A stretch of 64,000 nt of DNA from Volvox africanus (Eukaryota; Chlorophyta; Chlorophyceae; Chlamydomonadales; Volvocaceae). The notes under the pieces were generated by a model. That model saw only the letters and a list, made by a program, of their open reading frames with translations, had not been told where the DNA came from and did not search any database. This document shows positions 43,930-54,336 of the stretch, one piece after another; positions within the stretch are counted from its first letter, which is position 1; every line of letters begins with the position of its first letter. A program made the position numbers and the translations under genes. The DNA lies in assembly GCA_030268105.1 (NCBI GenBank), contig BSDZ01000014.1, forward strand, positions 201,501-265,500, read 5' to 3'.

Positions 43930-44830
43930 TCACGGGATTACCCTTATCTGTGTTTGAGGTGCTTTTGACAGTCGCAGGGGCTCCCAGCCCCACGCCTTTA
44001 CTTCCATAGCAGCCATGGCGGCACCCAGTCGCACGCTGACCTGGCAGGGACGTAGCTGCATTCCCATCGCCTCCTCCCTCACTGCTTCTGCCACCTCGTC
44101 TGGCACTATGGGCAGCAGCTCCGCAGGGGGCGGCCCAACGAGGTTATTCAACACAAACTGTGACGTTTTGTCGTCATCCTTAGGATCTACCGGCTTCATA
44201 TCCGAGGCCCCACGTTTCCCCACAATTGGCCGCGGGGTCCGAACAATGCAAACACGCTCGATGACGGACTCCAAGGGGATGCACCCACAGGAGGCATGTG
44301 GTGCACCAGGCTTCCTGCAGCGGGGGGTGGGGGTGGGGGTGCGGTTTTGGGTTAGGCTCGAGTTTGACCTCTTTTTTATGCCGTCCCTTTGCCACCCACC
44401 ACACCTGTGCCATTGCAACGGTCGGAGGTGAAGCTCCCTGTTCCAGTCCTCCTCGGGTGCTTCGAACCACCTCACATACACTAAGTCATGGGTCTCCTGT
44501 GTGTGTGTAATGCTGAGCAGAAGCTGTACCTGTGTTCCAAGCCAAATTCATTTATGTCAGTGCCGGGAACCCCCTTTCCCCCTCCACACACACAGCAAGA
44601 CAGTAGAATCCCGACAACAGGTGCGTGCTTACCCGCCCGTACCAAACGCCATCTTCGTCGCTCCGAACCGACACGTCACAAACAGCCGCCTTGGTACGGT
44701 TCCCAAACAGGGTCCCCGTGAGACGGCCGCCACGCACGTATACAACTGTCTCGTACGGAGCATAATACAGGTGGCATATCTGCCGAACAGTAACCTGTAT
44801 CACGACGAACATGTTTGATGCAAGCAGCAC
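43930..44830 (-). CDS. C-terminal exons of an unrecognised protein, KDZ-transposase-like
   Basis: Two exons read well on the minus strand. About 44830-44640: ETVVYVRGGRLTGTLFGNRT ... SVRSDEDGVWYGR, ending at a donor. About 44535-43930: VQLLLSITHTQETHDLVYVR then WFEAPEEDWNRELHLRPLQW ... CGCIPLESVIERVCIV ... TSQFVLNNL. Known, from memory: KDZ (Kyakuja-Dileera-Zisupton) transposases end with WYGRV...L.RW...W...(A)IPLESI.R..H(I/L)V....F..N. The order fits, but no catalytic region was found, so a host protein sharing this tail is possible. The tail after about residue 120 is acidic/hydrophobic (LLPIVPDEVAEAVREEAMGM). Confidence 0.45.
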
Positions 44831-46800
44831 TGGGCAGTGCAGCCAGTAGCAGTATCTAGGCGAAGTTGTAATAAAAAGTTACCTGGCAGAGCTCAAGCTG
44901 GCTTTGGGAAAGGCCCCAGATGTCCTTCAGCTGCTAACTTAAACACGAGGTCAGGTACTTGGCACCGTCCACGGCCCCTGCATGACAAGTCATCATATAT
45001 TAATTCCAGCAGCCAGAGACAGCCGAGTGTACCGGCAGTCAGCTGAACCTACCGGCAGAAGAGAATCGCTGGCATGCCTCCAGCCAAGGCAAGGTCAAGC
45101 CGGTCCTCCCCATGGCGTGGGTCTTGCTGCTAATGACTCTCGAACACTTCATCGAATACCAGGAAGGCAAACGAGGTTGTTAGGTACAAGACCGCATCAG
45201 CGTGGCAAGAACGGAAAATTTGCTGCACTAACCGCGTTGTCTGAAGTGGCCATGTCAGCTCCAGAGTCGTGGACTGGGCATGGCGCGACAATACCAAGTT
45301 TCCCAACAACCTGATAAGGTAGAATGTGATGCTCAGCACGATCCGTTAGGTATGATAAGGCAAGCGATGAACAGGCCATTGGAGGGCGTCGTTCTTCTTG
45401 TTTGTGAACTGCCATGCCGCTCGAAGGGTTTTATTGTGGCTCTTCTTTGGGCCCGTGGAAGTGAGATCGGTCATGCCATACAGCCGGATGGCTTCTGCGT
45501 ACTTCCGCACCTCTCAACAGCCCTAGGCCCAGTCTGCTCCCTTGCACGGACGCCATCACCTCCCAGATGTCCGCAACACACATATGCTTGCCCAAGACGT
45601 GCCCAGGCAATAGCTCCAGTGGAAGGTGTTCCACTGCAGCTTGTGCCCTATCCAAAGCAGACTGGTCCTGGCGGGAGAGGGCCTCCTGGAGATCAGAGTA
45701 CACCACGCCCAGTGGCCCAGCGCCCCGCAGTGTGTCCCCGCTGAACACTGCCGCCAGTGCCATTCCAATGGTGTCAGGCGCGCAAAGCTGGTCGCGCCAG
45801 GTCAAAACTTGGACACAGGCAATCGGAGCCGAGCCGCCCAGTACCCCCGCACGGTACTGCTCTGCGTGGTGTAGGCGGGGTTAGAACATGCACGAGGCTC
45901 AGCGACGGCCCCACGGACCCGATGGCTCCTCAGACCCGGCACGTGAACGCGACAACCCCTGCCGGGGCCGCAGTGGAAAGCCCGGGACCACCCTCCCCTT
46001 GTAGTGCTCCGTCGGGCCTGCTCTCGCATTCTCACTTCCACCCACGGGCAACACGGGATCCAGGGTTGTGGATGCAACAGCAGCCACCCCTGCATGCACA
46101 GCATCGCATCATCTATGCTGTCATGTTGACCTGTTCAGATCCCCTATGCCAGCGCCGAGCTCCTCGACACAACCCCAATCCTTACCGCCTGGCAAGGCGC
46201 CTTCAGATGTGTGAGAGCTCCGGGCACTGGTGATGTTGTGAGCTGCAGGAAGCACGGAAAGGGGCATGAGAAGGCGAGGATCCACAGGCAATCTGCACTC
46301 CGACCCGTACCTGTCTTTTCAGGTGGCTTACACGCGTCGTCCTCACAGGGAGTGACGTCCTCTGCATCACGAGGAGAGACGTCCTCTGCATTTAGGGAAA
46401 CAAATGCGTCAAGGTGCATTCCCTGCGTCCAAAAATCGATGTGTGGCCCCAGCTGCCCAAACCCACCGTGCACCAACACTCACCTTCACCCGTTGGTAGC
46501 AGGTGGACCGCGTCGCCAAGGAGAAAGTCCTTAAGGCACTTCACCTCGTTCACGGCGCACGGAATGAAGACAAATCCTTTAGGACGCGGCATACCTAATA
46601 CGAAGGTCTCCATGACGTCGATGATAGCGGCTGCGAGGCTGTCTTCAAGAGGAGCAAGCTCTTCCTTCAAAGCGCACATAATTGCCGCCACAACCGCTGC
46701 GTCCAAGAGAATGCCGACTTCCACCTTGCATACCGCGCACTCAACATCAGGCCACATAGCAGACATCAGTTGTGCTGCGCGTGTAATGTCCATTGGAGGT
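44831..46800 (-). CDS. Exons of an unrecognised gene (may join the 43.9-44.8 kb exons)
   Basis: Minus-strand peptides beside splice sites: MDITRAAQLMSAMWPDVECA to CLKDFLLGDAVHLLPTGE (46793 to about 46487, donor GGTGAAG|GTGAGT); GMHLDAFVSLNAEDVSPRDA (about 46428-46320); ARAGPTEHYKGR (about 46010-45980); and WRDQLCAPDTIGMALAAVFS to KHMCVADIWEVMASVQG (about 45850-45540, after an ACCACGCAG acceptor). Not all phases could be closed, so exon ends are approximate and two genes are possible. Family not recognised. The plus-strand ORFs over this span are antisense shadows. Confidence 0.45.
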
Positions 46801-47744
46801 GTCGTTATGCACCTTTCCTGTAATGTCGTCTACGCTCAGGGTGACGCAATGCCTACCACTATTCTATTCTGTTGGAAAAACGTGTCGATACAGCCGTAGC
46901 CTACGTATAAACCTGCAAGCTCAAAGCAGATTAGTAGTCCGGCTGCTGCGTGTCCAACTGGTGAGCTGTACCGTGCCTCAAGCCTATTAAGAGACAAGAG
47001 CAACAGTCTCAGGCATGCAACGGATTGTTACAAAACAGCTAATGAGGTATGAGAACCTCGCCAAATATATTGTCAAAGAGTTAAGTGTCGTACCATCGAT
47101 ATAGATCTTCAAGTGCACCGTAATCTATTTATTCTTCAGGAACGTTAAAATTATCGTTTTCAAAAAGAAAAGACGTCAGCATTGGGTTAAAAGGTTTTAC
47201 AAGTGCAAGTAGCATTGCATTCTTAGCTTCTTCTAGAAGATTAGTAGTGGAATTATGATCAAGGTGCGGTTGCAGAGAGTTTTTTTCATACTCTTAAAAC
47301 TGAGTTGACTCATCAGTGTAAATTTAAAAGCAGAGAGGAGCAAGGAGGGTTACTAAATAAATTACCCCTGAGGACCATATACTGATAAAAAATCGGAGAG
47401 ATTCTCTAAAATACTATTTAGTTTTAACAGAAAACGTAGCAGGTCGTATTCCGACTAAAACTATTGAAGCAGCTGATGACGATATATGGTATGTTGAGGC
47501 TTATTTTGCCAAATATTACCGTAAGAAGATAACTCAAGCATTTTAGGATCAATCATGATCGTTCTACATTCAGCAACTAAATACATTGTCAAAGAGTTAA
47601 GTGTCGTACCATCGATCTAGAATCTTTAAGTGCGTTACCGTAATTTATTTAGAATCATAGCAGTATCATTTCTAATAGGGATGCTTATAGGCCGCACTTG
47701 GAGTTTTCATACAGATAGATTAATTTATATTTTTATACCCTCCG
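46801..47744. other. A/T-rich spacer with a direct repeat
   Basis: 47062-47132 and 47577-47650 share TTGTCAAAGAGTTAAGTGTC, GTACCATCGAT and TTTATT words in the same orientation, about 515 bp apart, resembling ends of a small decayed element. No ORF of note lies between them. Confidence 0.6.
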
Positions 47745-48489
47745 TGGGGTCCAACCACCAAATTGTTGTACCTAATGACAACTCATTAAGTCGTGAACTC
47801 CTGTATGTTTGCATGACAGCCCCCTTGCTGGGCAACATTGTTGCACGCACTGGAGCTCTTGAATTGCCAATTCTGGTGGCCTCACCTGGCTAAGGACACT
47901 GAAAATTGCATCCTCTCTTGTGACCTGTGCGAGCGCAACAAGGCCCAGTCTCGCAAACCACATGGGGATCTCCAACCTCTGCCTGTCCCTGATGCCTCCT
48001 GGGAAAGCATCTCCATGGGCTTCATTGTTGTGTTGCCCAAAAATGAGGGAGTATACGATGCCATGCTGGTCCTTGTTGACCGCTTCACTAAAATGGTCCA
48101 CTTGGCCCCCACGACATCATCCTGCACAGCTGAGCAAACACCCCGTCTGTTCTTTGATAACGTGGTACGTTTGCATGGGGTCCCCAAGTCCGTGGTATCT
48201 GATTGTGGCACTCAATTTGCAAGTTAGTTGTGGGGCACCCTGGGGATTTTGGTAGGAATGCAGGTGAACCTGTCCACCGCCAACCACCCCCAATCTGATG
48301 GACAGACAGAGCAGGTTAACTGTGTCCTAGGTGATATGCTTTTCCACAACTTTGCTGGAAGCACACCTACTGCATGGGATACATACCTAACTGCTGCTAA
48401 GTTTGCCATTAACAATGACACTAACGGATCAGTTGGCAACAGCCCATTCTTCCTGAATTCCGGGTTTGAACCTGCCTTACCTGTCTGGA
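47745..48489 (+). pseudogene. Decayed Ty3/gypsy integrase fragment
   Basis: Plus-strand fragments in shifting frames match the integrase part of the intact gypsy pol on the other strand (residues about 885-1120 of the 54828-58850 ORF): HQIVVPNDNSLSRELL, AKDTENCILSCDLCERNKAQ, DRFTKMVHLAPTTSSCTAEQ, VVSDCGTQFAS then a stop, and NHPQSDGQTEQVN. The catalytic DRG context reads DCG. It stops abruptly after PALPVW at 48489, where the Copia B1 LTR begins. An older relative of the intact element. Confidence 0.9.
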
Positions 48490-48771
48490 TCTTACGAGTA
48501 TAGGAGCAACCGATGCGAAACGTGGATAGATTACAATGTATTGACGCAGGAACCGTGTATATTTGGCATAAATAATTATAGTATCAACGTTAGTAACGCG
48601 CAAGACTAACTAGAGCAGAGTGCGCATAAACAGTATACTCGCGATAATAACTGTACGGCACGCGTCGCGATATCTAACTTACATCGCAGTTACTCGCACC
48701 TAAGTAAGAGCTATTACACAACCGTTACCAAACTGTATTACGATGACGTGAAATCCCGCATAATCGCAACA
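48490..48771 (-). repeat. Copia B1 3' LTR
   Basis: 282 bp, recurring at 53326-53612 and 53630-53911. On the minus strand it starts TGTTGCGATTATGCGGG and is preceded by a purine-rich tract (GAGGGGGTG), the expected polypurine tract. The other end is (C/T)TCGTAAGA, not the usual CA. Confidence 0.88.
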
Positions 48772-49076
48772 CACCCCCTCGGGATGCACGTCATGGTCGA
48801 ATAGGGCACTTCAATATCACACCCCCTCAAAGATAGTAGCGTCAAGTTGCTAAGTATCACTAAAATAAACCTCTACGATAAGGCAATTGAGACGATGCTG
48901 GACTGGTGCTGTTAGGTGCCACAATAAGAATAAGTCATCCTTCGCTTATGAAAGTTATTGTCAAATGAGATAATAACCTCACTATCGAATACAGATTAAC
49001 TACAGCCAGCCACCCGGACTCACGCCTTATTGGCCTATGTGAGCTGGTCTCTACCAACAAATCGATGACTTCCTCG

Positions 49077-49591
49077 TCAGGTATCGTCTAGTCCCATTTC
49101 TCGGCGGCACCAGACGAACTTTCCTTCTGGCAGTGGTTTGGTCAATGCGTCCGCCACCATCTCCTCCGAGCCTCAGTGCCACGTCGCCCTCTATCACTCT
49201 CTCACGAATCATGTGATGGTGTACATCAATATGCTTAGACCGTGATGAGGTAATGGGGTTGTTGCCTAGGTCTAAGGCCCCTTGTGAGTCTATGTTGATT
49301 CTGATTCCGTCGGAGTCCGCCTTTAGGTCCCCGCATAGCTTATTCAGCCAAAGGACTTCCTTGACGGGCTGGAAAGGGCCTGGTATTCAGCCTCCACGGA
49401 TGACGCTGCCACAGTGCGCTGCAACTGACTGCTCCAGCTGATTGCGGTACCATTAACGTGAAATACGTACCCAGTCGTAGATCGCCTTGAGTTAGTGTCT
49501 CCTGCTCAGTCCGAATCGCAGTATCCATCGATGATCTCCTTGCTCTCCCGCCGGAACTGTAGGCCCAGGTTGCGCGTGCCCGCCACGTAAA
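49077..49591 (-). pseudogene. Copia B1 RNase H end
   Basis: From AGTRNLGLQFRR (about 49580) through a DSDWA-type region to the C-terminus, with a TGA at 49077-49079. Relative to B2 it has a small deletion at 49178 (CGAGCC versus CGTGCGGCAGTGCC) and other changes that shift frame. The sequence CCACGTCGCCCTCTATCAC (49188-49206) is the uninterrupted version of the site where the gypsy element sits in B2. Confidence 0.85.
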
Positions 49592-50348
49592 TGATCTTGT
49601 AGCTCGTTGCTTCAGATATGATGAAGATGACGACATGAGACACATGGGGAACGCTGCTACACATATGTACAGCCCCTAACCTTTTTGGGGGGTTGGGCTA
49701 TGCGTGCTGCGTGGGGAGGCTCTCTGCAAATCTCGTCCCTTGGCACGTCCAAGGGACACTTTCTTTTACACAAAACTATATAGTAAGTTATCGGATGGGT
49801 ACACTCTCATGTACACCTCCGCCTCCATGTGGACAACTCTCAACAACGGATATCTCAGATGAAGAACGCAGCGAAATGCGATACGTAGTGTGAATTGCAG
49901 AAATACGTGAATCATCAAATCTTTGAACGCAAATTGCGCTTGAGGCTTCGGCCAAGAGCATGTCTGCCTCAGCGTCGGGTTTGTCCTTCACTCGCGGAAA
50001 GGAAGAAGAGCTGTTTGCTCTGCTCCATGACGTGGATATGTATGGCTATCCCAGTCCCGCAGCCAGCCTCTATATAATACCCGTTACATATGTATTCCTT
50101 TATACGTATATGATGGATGGATGGGGGATGCGCTCACAGCTGGGTTTGCTGAAGCAGCGATGTTGAACTGCGGACCACTCAACGGGTCTCTTCTAGGGAG
50201 GGTTTAGACAAAAGACACATATAATATGTGATATTATATGATCATCGTTTGTCCTTTCTAAATAGTGGATGACTTGGGCCCGCTGCGTTCAGCACCGAAC
50301 AAGCAGGAGGATATACCAACATATATATGTGGGTGTGTATTGGAATAA
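49592..50348 (+). other. Insert in Copia B1 carrying rDNA-derived sequence
   Basis: The pol frame breaks after KGVL (50349) and resumes at AGTRNLG (49591), with only a few codons missing, so about 757 bp is inserted. It contains a 5.8S rRNA fragment (49833-49979). Left of it are ITS1-like hairpins: AGCCCCTAACC/GGTTGGGCT (49670-49700) and GTCCCTTGG/CCAAGGGAC (49735-49757). Right of it is unassigned sequence with a perfect palindrome (CATATAATAT-GTG-ATATTATATG, 50218-50240). No target duplication or poly(A) seen. Confidence 0.7.
49833..49979 (+). rRNA. 5.8S rRNA fragment with internal deletion
   Basis: Starts ACAACTCTCAACAACGGATA, contains GATGAAGAACGCAGCGAAAT, GCGATACGTAGTGTGAATTG, CTTTGAACGCAAATTGCGC and ends GCATGTCTGCCTCAGCGTCGG, all hallmarks of green-lineage 5.8S. 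Compared with the remembered consensus it lacks about a dozen bases after GGATATCT (normally TTGGCTC...GCAACG) and has substitutions (AAATACGTG for AATTCCGTG; ATCAAATC for ATCGAATC). No 18S or 28S sequence is attached. It is an rDNA-derived pseudogene, not a working rDNA unit. Confidence 0.93.
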
Positions 50349-51504
50349 GGACCCCCTTTGCCATGCCCATTGCTGGTTTGGTTGGCTTGGCCATGAACCG
50401 TGACAATATGCTGAGGGCGAAGCCAAGGTCTGGGCGCGTGCTGACTGCCAGGTAGTTGAGCTCGCCAATGAGTGCTCTGTACGGTGTCGGATCCTCCAAC
50501 AGCTCGGTGTCTTTGTCCAGGTGAAGTTTTGCGCCCACAGCTATGGGGATGGCTCTGGGTTTAACCTCGCTCATGCCATGCTTATGCAGGATGCGTTCCA
50601 CATAGCTGGATTGTGATAACGTGATCTCTCCATTGGGCTGCCGTCGAACTTCCATGCCCAGAAATACCTCAATGCGGCCAAGATCTCTTACCTTGGATAG
50701 TTTGCTGATTTCTGCCTTGAGATTTCGGATCAGCTCGGGGTCTTTAGCCGCAATGCACATGTCGTCCACGTGGACCAGCACGAACACGTCTCCTTTGTTG
50801 TTGTTTGCTCTCAAGAACATCGCTTGGTCGGATTTGGAGGTGGTGAGTCCGATTTCAGCGAATTTGGTGCACAGTTTGTCGTACCAGCAGCGGGATGCTT
50901 GGCGGAGGCCATATATCGACTTGAGCAGACGGCAGGCAGCTCCTGGGGTCGCCAGGTCGTATCCTGGTGGTGGTTTCATCCAGATTTCTTCTTTGAGGTT
51001 GCCGTTCAAAAATGCCATGGAGACATCTAGTTGGTGTACATCGAAGTCCCTTGCGGCGGCGATGGCTAGGATGGCCTGGAATGATGAGCCTCGTGATGTA
51101 GGTGCAAACAGTTCTCCAAAATCCATCCCCTCGCGTTGTGTGAAGCCCTTCGCAACCAGACGCGCCTTGTATCGGTCGATTGAGCCATCAGGGCATGTCT
51201 TGACTTTGTAGACCCAGCGGCAGGGTAGGACGTTTGTGCCAGGTGGTGGGATGCGAATTTCCCATGTGCCGTTGGTCATGTGGGCAATTATCTCGTCGTC
51301 CATCGCTTGTTGCCACTTGATGCGGTGAGGGCCTCTGATCGCATCATGGTGAGATTTGGGTTCTTGTATTCTGGCGGCCATGTTGATACGCGCTGCCACC
51401 GATCTTTGAGTGCGCCACCACTCACATGGGCGCTTTCGCACGCGGATGGGGTAGCGGTTGGCTAACCTCGTGTTGTCCTCATCCATGTCTTCTTCTGTTG
51501 CCAT
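50349..51504 (-). pseudogene. Copia B1 reverse transcriptase
   Basis: The frame contains WRTQRSVAARINMAARIQEP, LVAKGFTQREGMDFGELFAP, QLDVSMAFLNGNLKEEIWMK, YGLRQASRCWYDKL, VLVHVDDMCIA (the catalytic YVDD box reads HVDD) and RPDLGFALSILSRFMAKPTK. It stays open into the insert and stops at 50242. A frame change near 51462-51540 separates it from the integrase part. Nearly identical to B2 at 61894-63000. Confidence 0.92.
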
Positions 51505-52289
51505 GTCTTCAATGTCGGAGTCGTCGGTGTCCTCAGGTTGTGCCTTGGTTGGCTTCCCGATGGGCCCGCTCCATCGTTGACGGCTCCTGTTCCCGCTGTA
51601 TTTGGATAGCTTGGCGCTGTGCGTATTACGGGAGGTGGTGGTTGAGGTGGATTTGGCTCGTGGCCATTGCCATTGTGCGCATTGGTGGACATAGGGACAG
51701 CTCTCGGTCGTGGCTCTGGGTCGTCCATGTCGGAATCGGAGTCAGTTTCAGCATTGTCACGGTTGTCGTCCGAGGGTTTGTATGGTTCGTGCGTGGCCTG
51801 TTGTTCATCGAATACGACATCGCTGTGTCTTGATACTGACCCGTCCGGGAATAATATCCGGTAGCTGCCCCCATCACCATATCCCACCATTATACCTCGT
51901 TGACTCACGGGATCCAGTTTGTTGCGCTTGGGCTTGGGCACGTGGACATAAGCCGTGCGGCCAAAAGCACGCAAATGATCGACCTCTGGAACCTTTCCAG
52001 TGAAGAGCTCGTACGGGGTACGGGAGATACCATCTGCTGGGGATATATTGTGTAGGTAGTTGGCTGTGGCTGCCGCCTCAGCCCACATTTTTTGAGGGAG
52101 TTTGGATTCCAGTAATAGGGCGCGCATCTTTTCCAGCAGGGTCTGGTTTAACCGCTCTGCAGCGCCATTTTGTTCAGGGGTGTATCCAACTGTTGGCCCA
52201 TGCCTGATCCCTCTGGAAGCAAAGAAGGCTTGCAGTTGGGAATTGACGAATTCTCCTCCTCTGTCGGACCGCATCTCCCACGTCTCATG
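51462..52289 (-). pseudogene. Copia B1 integrase, 3' half
   Basis: Begins mid-domain at ETWEMRSDRGGEFVNSQL, then YTPEQNGAAERLNQTLLEKM (catalytic Glu), KVPEVDHLRAFGRTAYVHVP, and the acidic/Pro-rich linker to RT. Residues 5' of ETWEM are replaced by the Copia C LTR, so the first catalytic Asp and zinc finger are missing. Confidence 0.9.
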
Positions 52290-52800
52290 TGTTAAGGAGA
52301 TAGAGGAAGTATATGGCTGCAATTATGTATTACAGTAGTCAGAAAAGGTCAGAAGTATAAGACACTAGACGATTGCTAGCTGTTGGGTGACAATTGCAGA
52401 GTTCAGGCACCCTTAAATACTAGTTCTGATGGGTTCTGATCAACCACTCCCTGGAGCACTGCAGTCAGGTGTCTATGCAGCTCTCTACTATTGGGTAGTT
52501 GCCTAGCACCTTCCACCAGCAACTTCCTACCACTTGGCGGCTGCTCAGCACCTATCACCTTGCACCCTGCAACTGCCTGTCACAACTGCCGCCCTGCAAC
52601 TGCTAGATGGGTAACTGTGACGGTTTGCACCGTCCACAACTTAACACACCCCCTCGGTGCAAACCTCCACTAGGCTAGACCCATAGAGGCACGGCACCAT
52701 TCAAACTTAACTTCACCTAAGGCCTTTGTCATCACATCAGCCACCATCTTCTCCATGGGACAGTACCTTAGCTCAACCTCCCCACTAGCGACCCGCTCCA
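52290..52800 (-). mobile_element. Copia C 3' fragment: LTR plus RNase H tail
   Basis: 52290-52646 is a 357-bp LTR (minus strand TGTTAAG...CTTAACA, with a TATTTAAG box near 52415). It is preceded by a GAGGGGGTG polypurine tract and by the end of a different RNase H: LLERVASGEVELRYCPMEKM then VADVMTKALGEVKFEW, closing MGLA-stop. Upstream it stops abruptly near 52800, where Copia B gag resumes. A 3'-only insertion, truncated at its 5' end. Confidence 0.85.
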
Positions 52801-53325
52801 GTAACGAGTGAGATTTTCTTGCGTGGATGCTTGCCGCAAAACCAGCCGCGAGCCTCTCCCATGCTCCCTTGGCGTTGGGCGCTATTCTGAAATTGCCAAG
52901 TGATGATCTTGGACATTTTTGACAAGGATGTTTCTGACCTTGTTTGACGCGGCGATGTCCTCATCGGTCATTGGTTCGTCTCTCAGCCATCTATCCAGGT
53001 TGTTCTCTTGCATCATAGATTGGAATCTGAACGACCACGTTATAGTTCCCGATGTAGGCAGGCGATTATGGTCGTTGTTGACCAGAGGCGGCGGTCGCTG
53101 TGCTCCGTATGTTGTGGACCAGTATTCGCGTCACGAGTGATTCCTCAATTCTCGCACCACGAGCAGTCGCTGATTTCGGCACTCAGAGCTTTTGGCGACT
53201 TCAGTTGTTGAGTCAAAGTTGCCAGACTTGTATTTGCCACCACCAATTGAAAGCGCTTGGCCAAAAGATTGATGCCTATGCCTTGACGAGATAATTACGG
53301 CTCAGAAGAGCCGGGGCTCATAACC
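52801..53325 (-). pseudogene. Copia B1 gag remnant and primer-binding region
   Basis: Fragments in more than one frame: NFDSTTEVAKSSECRNQRLL, and TWSFRFQSMMQENNLDRWLR then DEPMTDEDIAASNKVRNILV (copia gag-like). Stops interrupt each frame. Next to the 5' LTR the minus strand reads GGTTATGAGCCCCGG, a candidate primer-binding site. Confidence 0.7.
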
Positions 53326-53612
53326 TCTTACGAGGATAGGGGCAACCGATGCGAAACGTGGACAGATTACAATGTATTGACGCAGGAACCGTGTATATTT
53401 GGCATAAATAATTATAGTATCAACGTTAGTAACGCGCAAGACTAACTAGAGCAGAGTGCGCATAAACAATATACTCGCGATAATAACTGTACAGCACTCG
53501 TCGCGTACACATATCTAACTTACATCGCAGTTACTCGCACCTAAGTAAGAGCTATTACACAACCATTACCAAACTGTATTACGATGACGTGAAATCCCGC
53601 ATAATCGCAACA
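53326..53612 (-). repeat. Copia B1 5' LTR
   Basis: 287 bp, near-identical to 48490-48771 with a 5-bp insertion (GTACACATATC versus GATATC). Separated from the next LTR by 17 bp. Confidence 0.88.
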
Positions 53613-53629
53613 TATTTGAGTAAACCCAG

Positions 53630-53911
53630 TCTTACGAAGATAGGAGCAACCGATGCGAAACGTGGATAGATTACAATGTATTGACGCAGGAACCGTGTTT
53701 ACTTTGCATAAATAATTATAGTATCAACGTTAGTAACGCGCAAGACTAACTAGAGCAGAGTGCGCATAAACAGTATACTCGCGATAATAACTGTACGGCA
53801 CTCGTCGCGATATCTAACTTACATCGCAGTTACTCGCACCTAAGTAAGAGCTATTACACAACCGTTACCAAACTGTATTACGATGACGTGAAATCCCGCA
53901 TAATCGCAACA
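53630..53911 (-). repeat. Copia B2 3' LTR
   Basis: 282 bp, almost identical to 48490-48771, followed by the same 3' internal sequence (CACCCCCTCGGGATGCACG). It belongs to a second Copia B element whose body continues rightwards past the inserted gypsy element to the window end. Confidence 0.88.
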
Positions 53912-54336
53912 CACCCCCTCGGGATGCACGTCATGGTCGAATAGGGCACTTCAATATCACACCCCCTCAAAGATAGTAGCGTCAAGTTGCTAAGTATCAC
54001 TTAAATAAACCTCTACGATAAGGCAATTGAGACGATGCTGGACTGGTGCTGTTAGGTGCCACAATAAGAATAAGTCATCCTTCGCTTATGAAAGTTATTG
54101 TCAAATGAGATAATAACCTCACTATCGAATACAGATTAACTACAGCCAGCCACCCGGACTCACGCCTTATTGGCCTATATGAGCTGGTCTCTACCAACAA
54201 ATCGATGACTTCCTCGTCAGGTATCGCCTAGTCCCATCTCTCGGCGGCACCAGACGAACTTTCCTTCTGGCAGTGGTTTGGTCAATGCGTCCGCCACCAT
54301 CTCCTCCGTGCGGCAGTGCCTCAGTGCCACGTCGCC
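53912..54336 (-). pseudogene. Copia B2 3' end up to the gypsy insertion
   Basis: RNase H C-terminus ALRHCRTEEMVADALTKPLP ... CRREMGLGDT with its TGA at 54217-54219, then 3' untranslated sequence to the LTR. It ends in TCGCC (54332-54336), the left copy of the gypsy target duplication. The rest of the gene resumes at 61480. Confidence 0.88.

Larger units (their letters stand above)
48490..53612 (-). mobile_element. Copia B copy B1, rearranged Ty1/copia element
   Basis: LTR-bounded on both sides (48490-48771 and 53326-53612), coding on the minus strand. From 5': LTR, a decayed gag (about 53300-52800), an inserted Copia C 3' fragment (52290-52800), integrase (52289-51462), reverse transcriptase (51504-50349), an insert carrying a 5.8S rRNA fragment (about 49592-50348), and the RNase H end (49591-49077). 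The 5' half of integrase, the protease and much of gag are missing. No target duplication was seen: 48481-48489 and 53613-53629 do not match. Confidence 0.85.

Noticed and set aside
49895..50166. Plus-strand ORFs over and after the 5.8S fragment
   Set aside because: They begin inside rRNA sequence; reading is fortuitous, although the stretch after 49979 is unassigned.
50621..51211. Plus-strand 196-codon ORF, repeated at 62033-62623
   Set aside because: Exact antisense of the Copia B reverse transcriptase in both copies, so its conservation is explained by the sense frame.
48490..53911. Calling the three 282-287 bp repeats a tandem satellite
   Set aside because: Two are adjacent but each has retrotransposon polypurine-tract or primer-site context on the expected side; they are LTRs.
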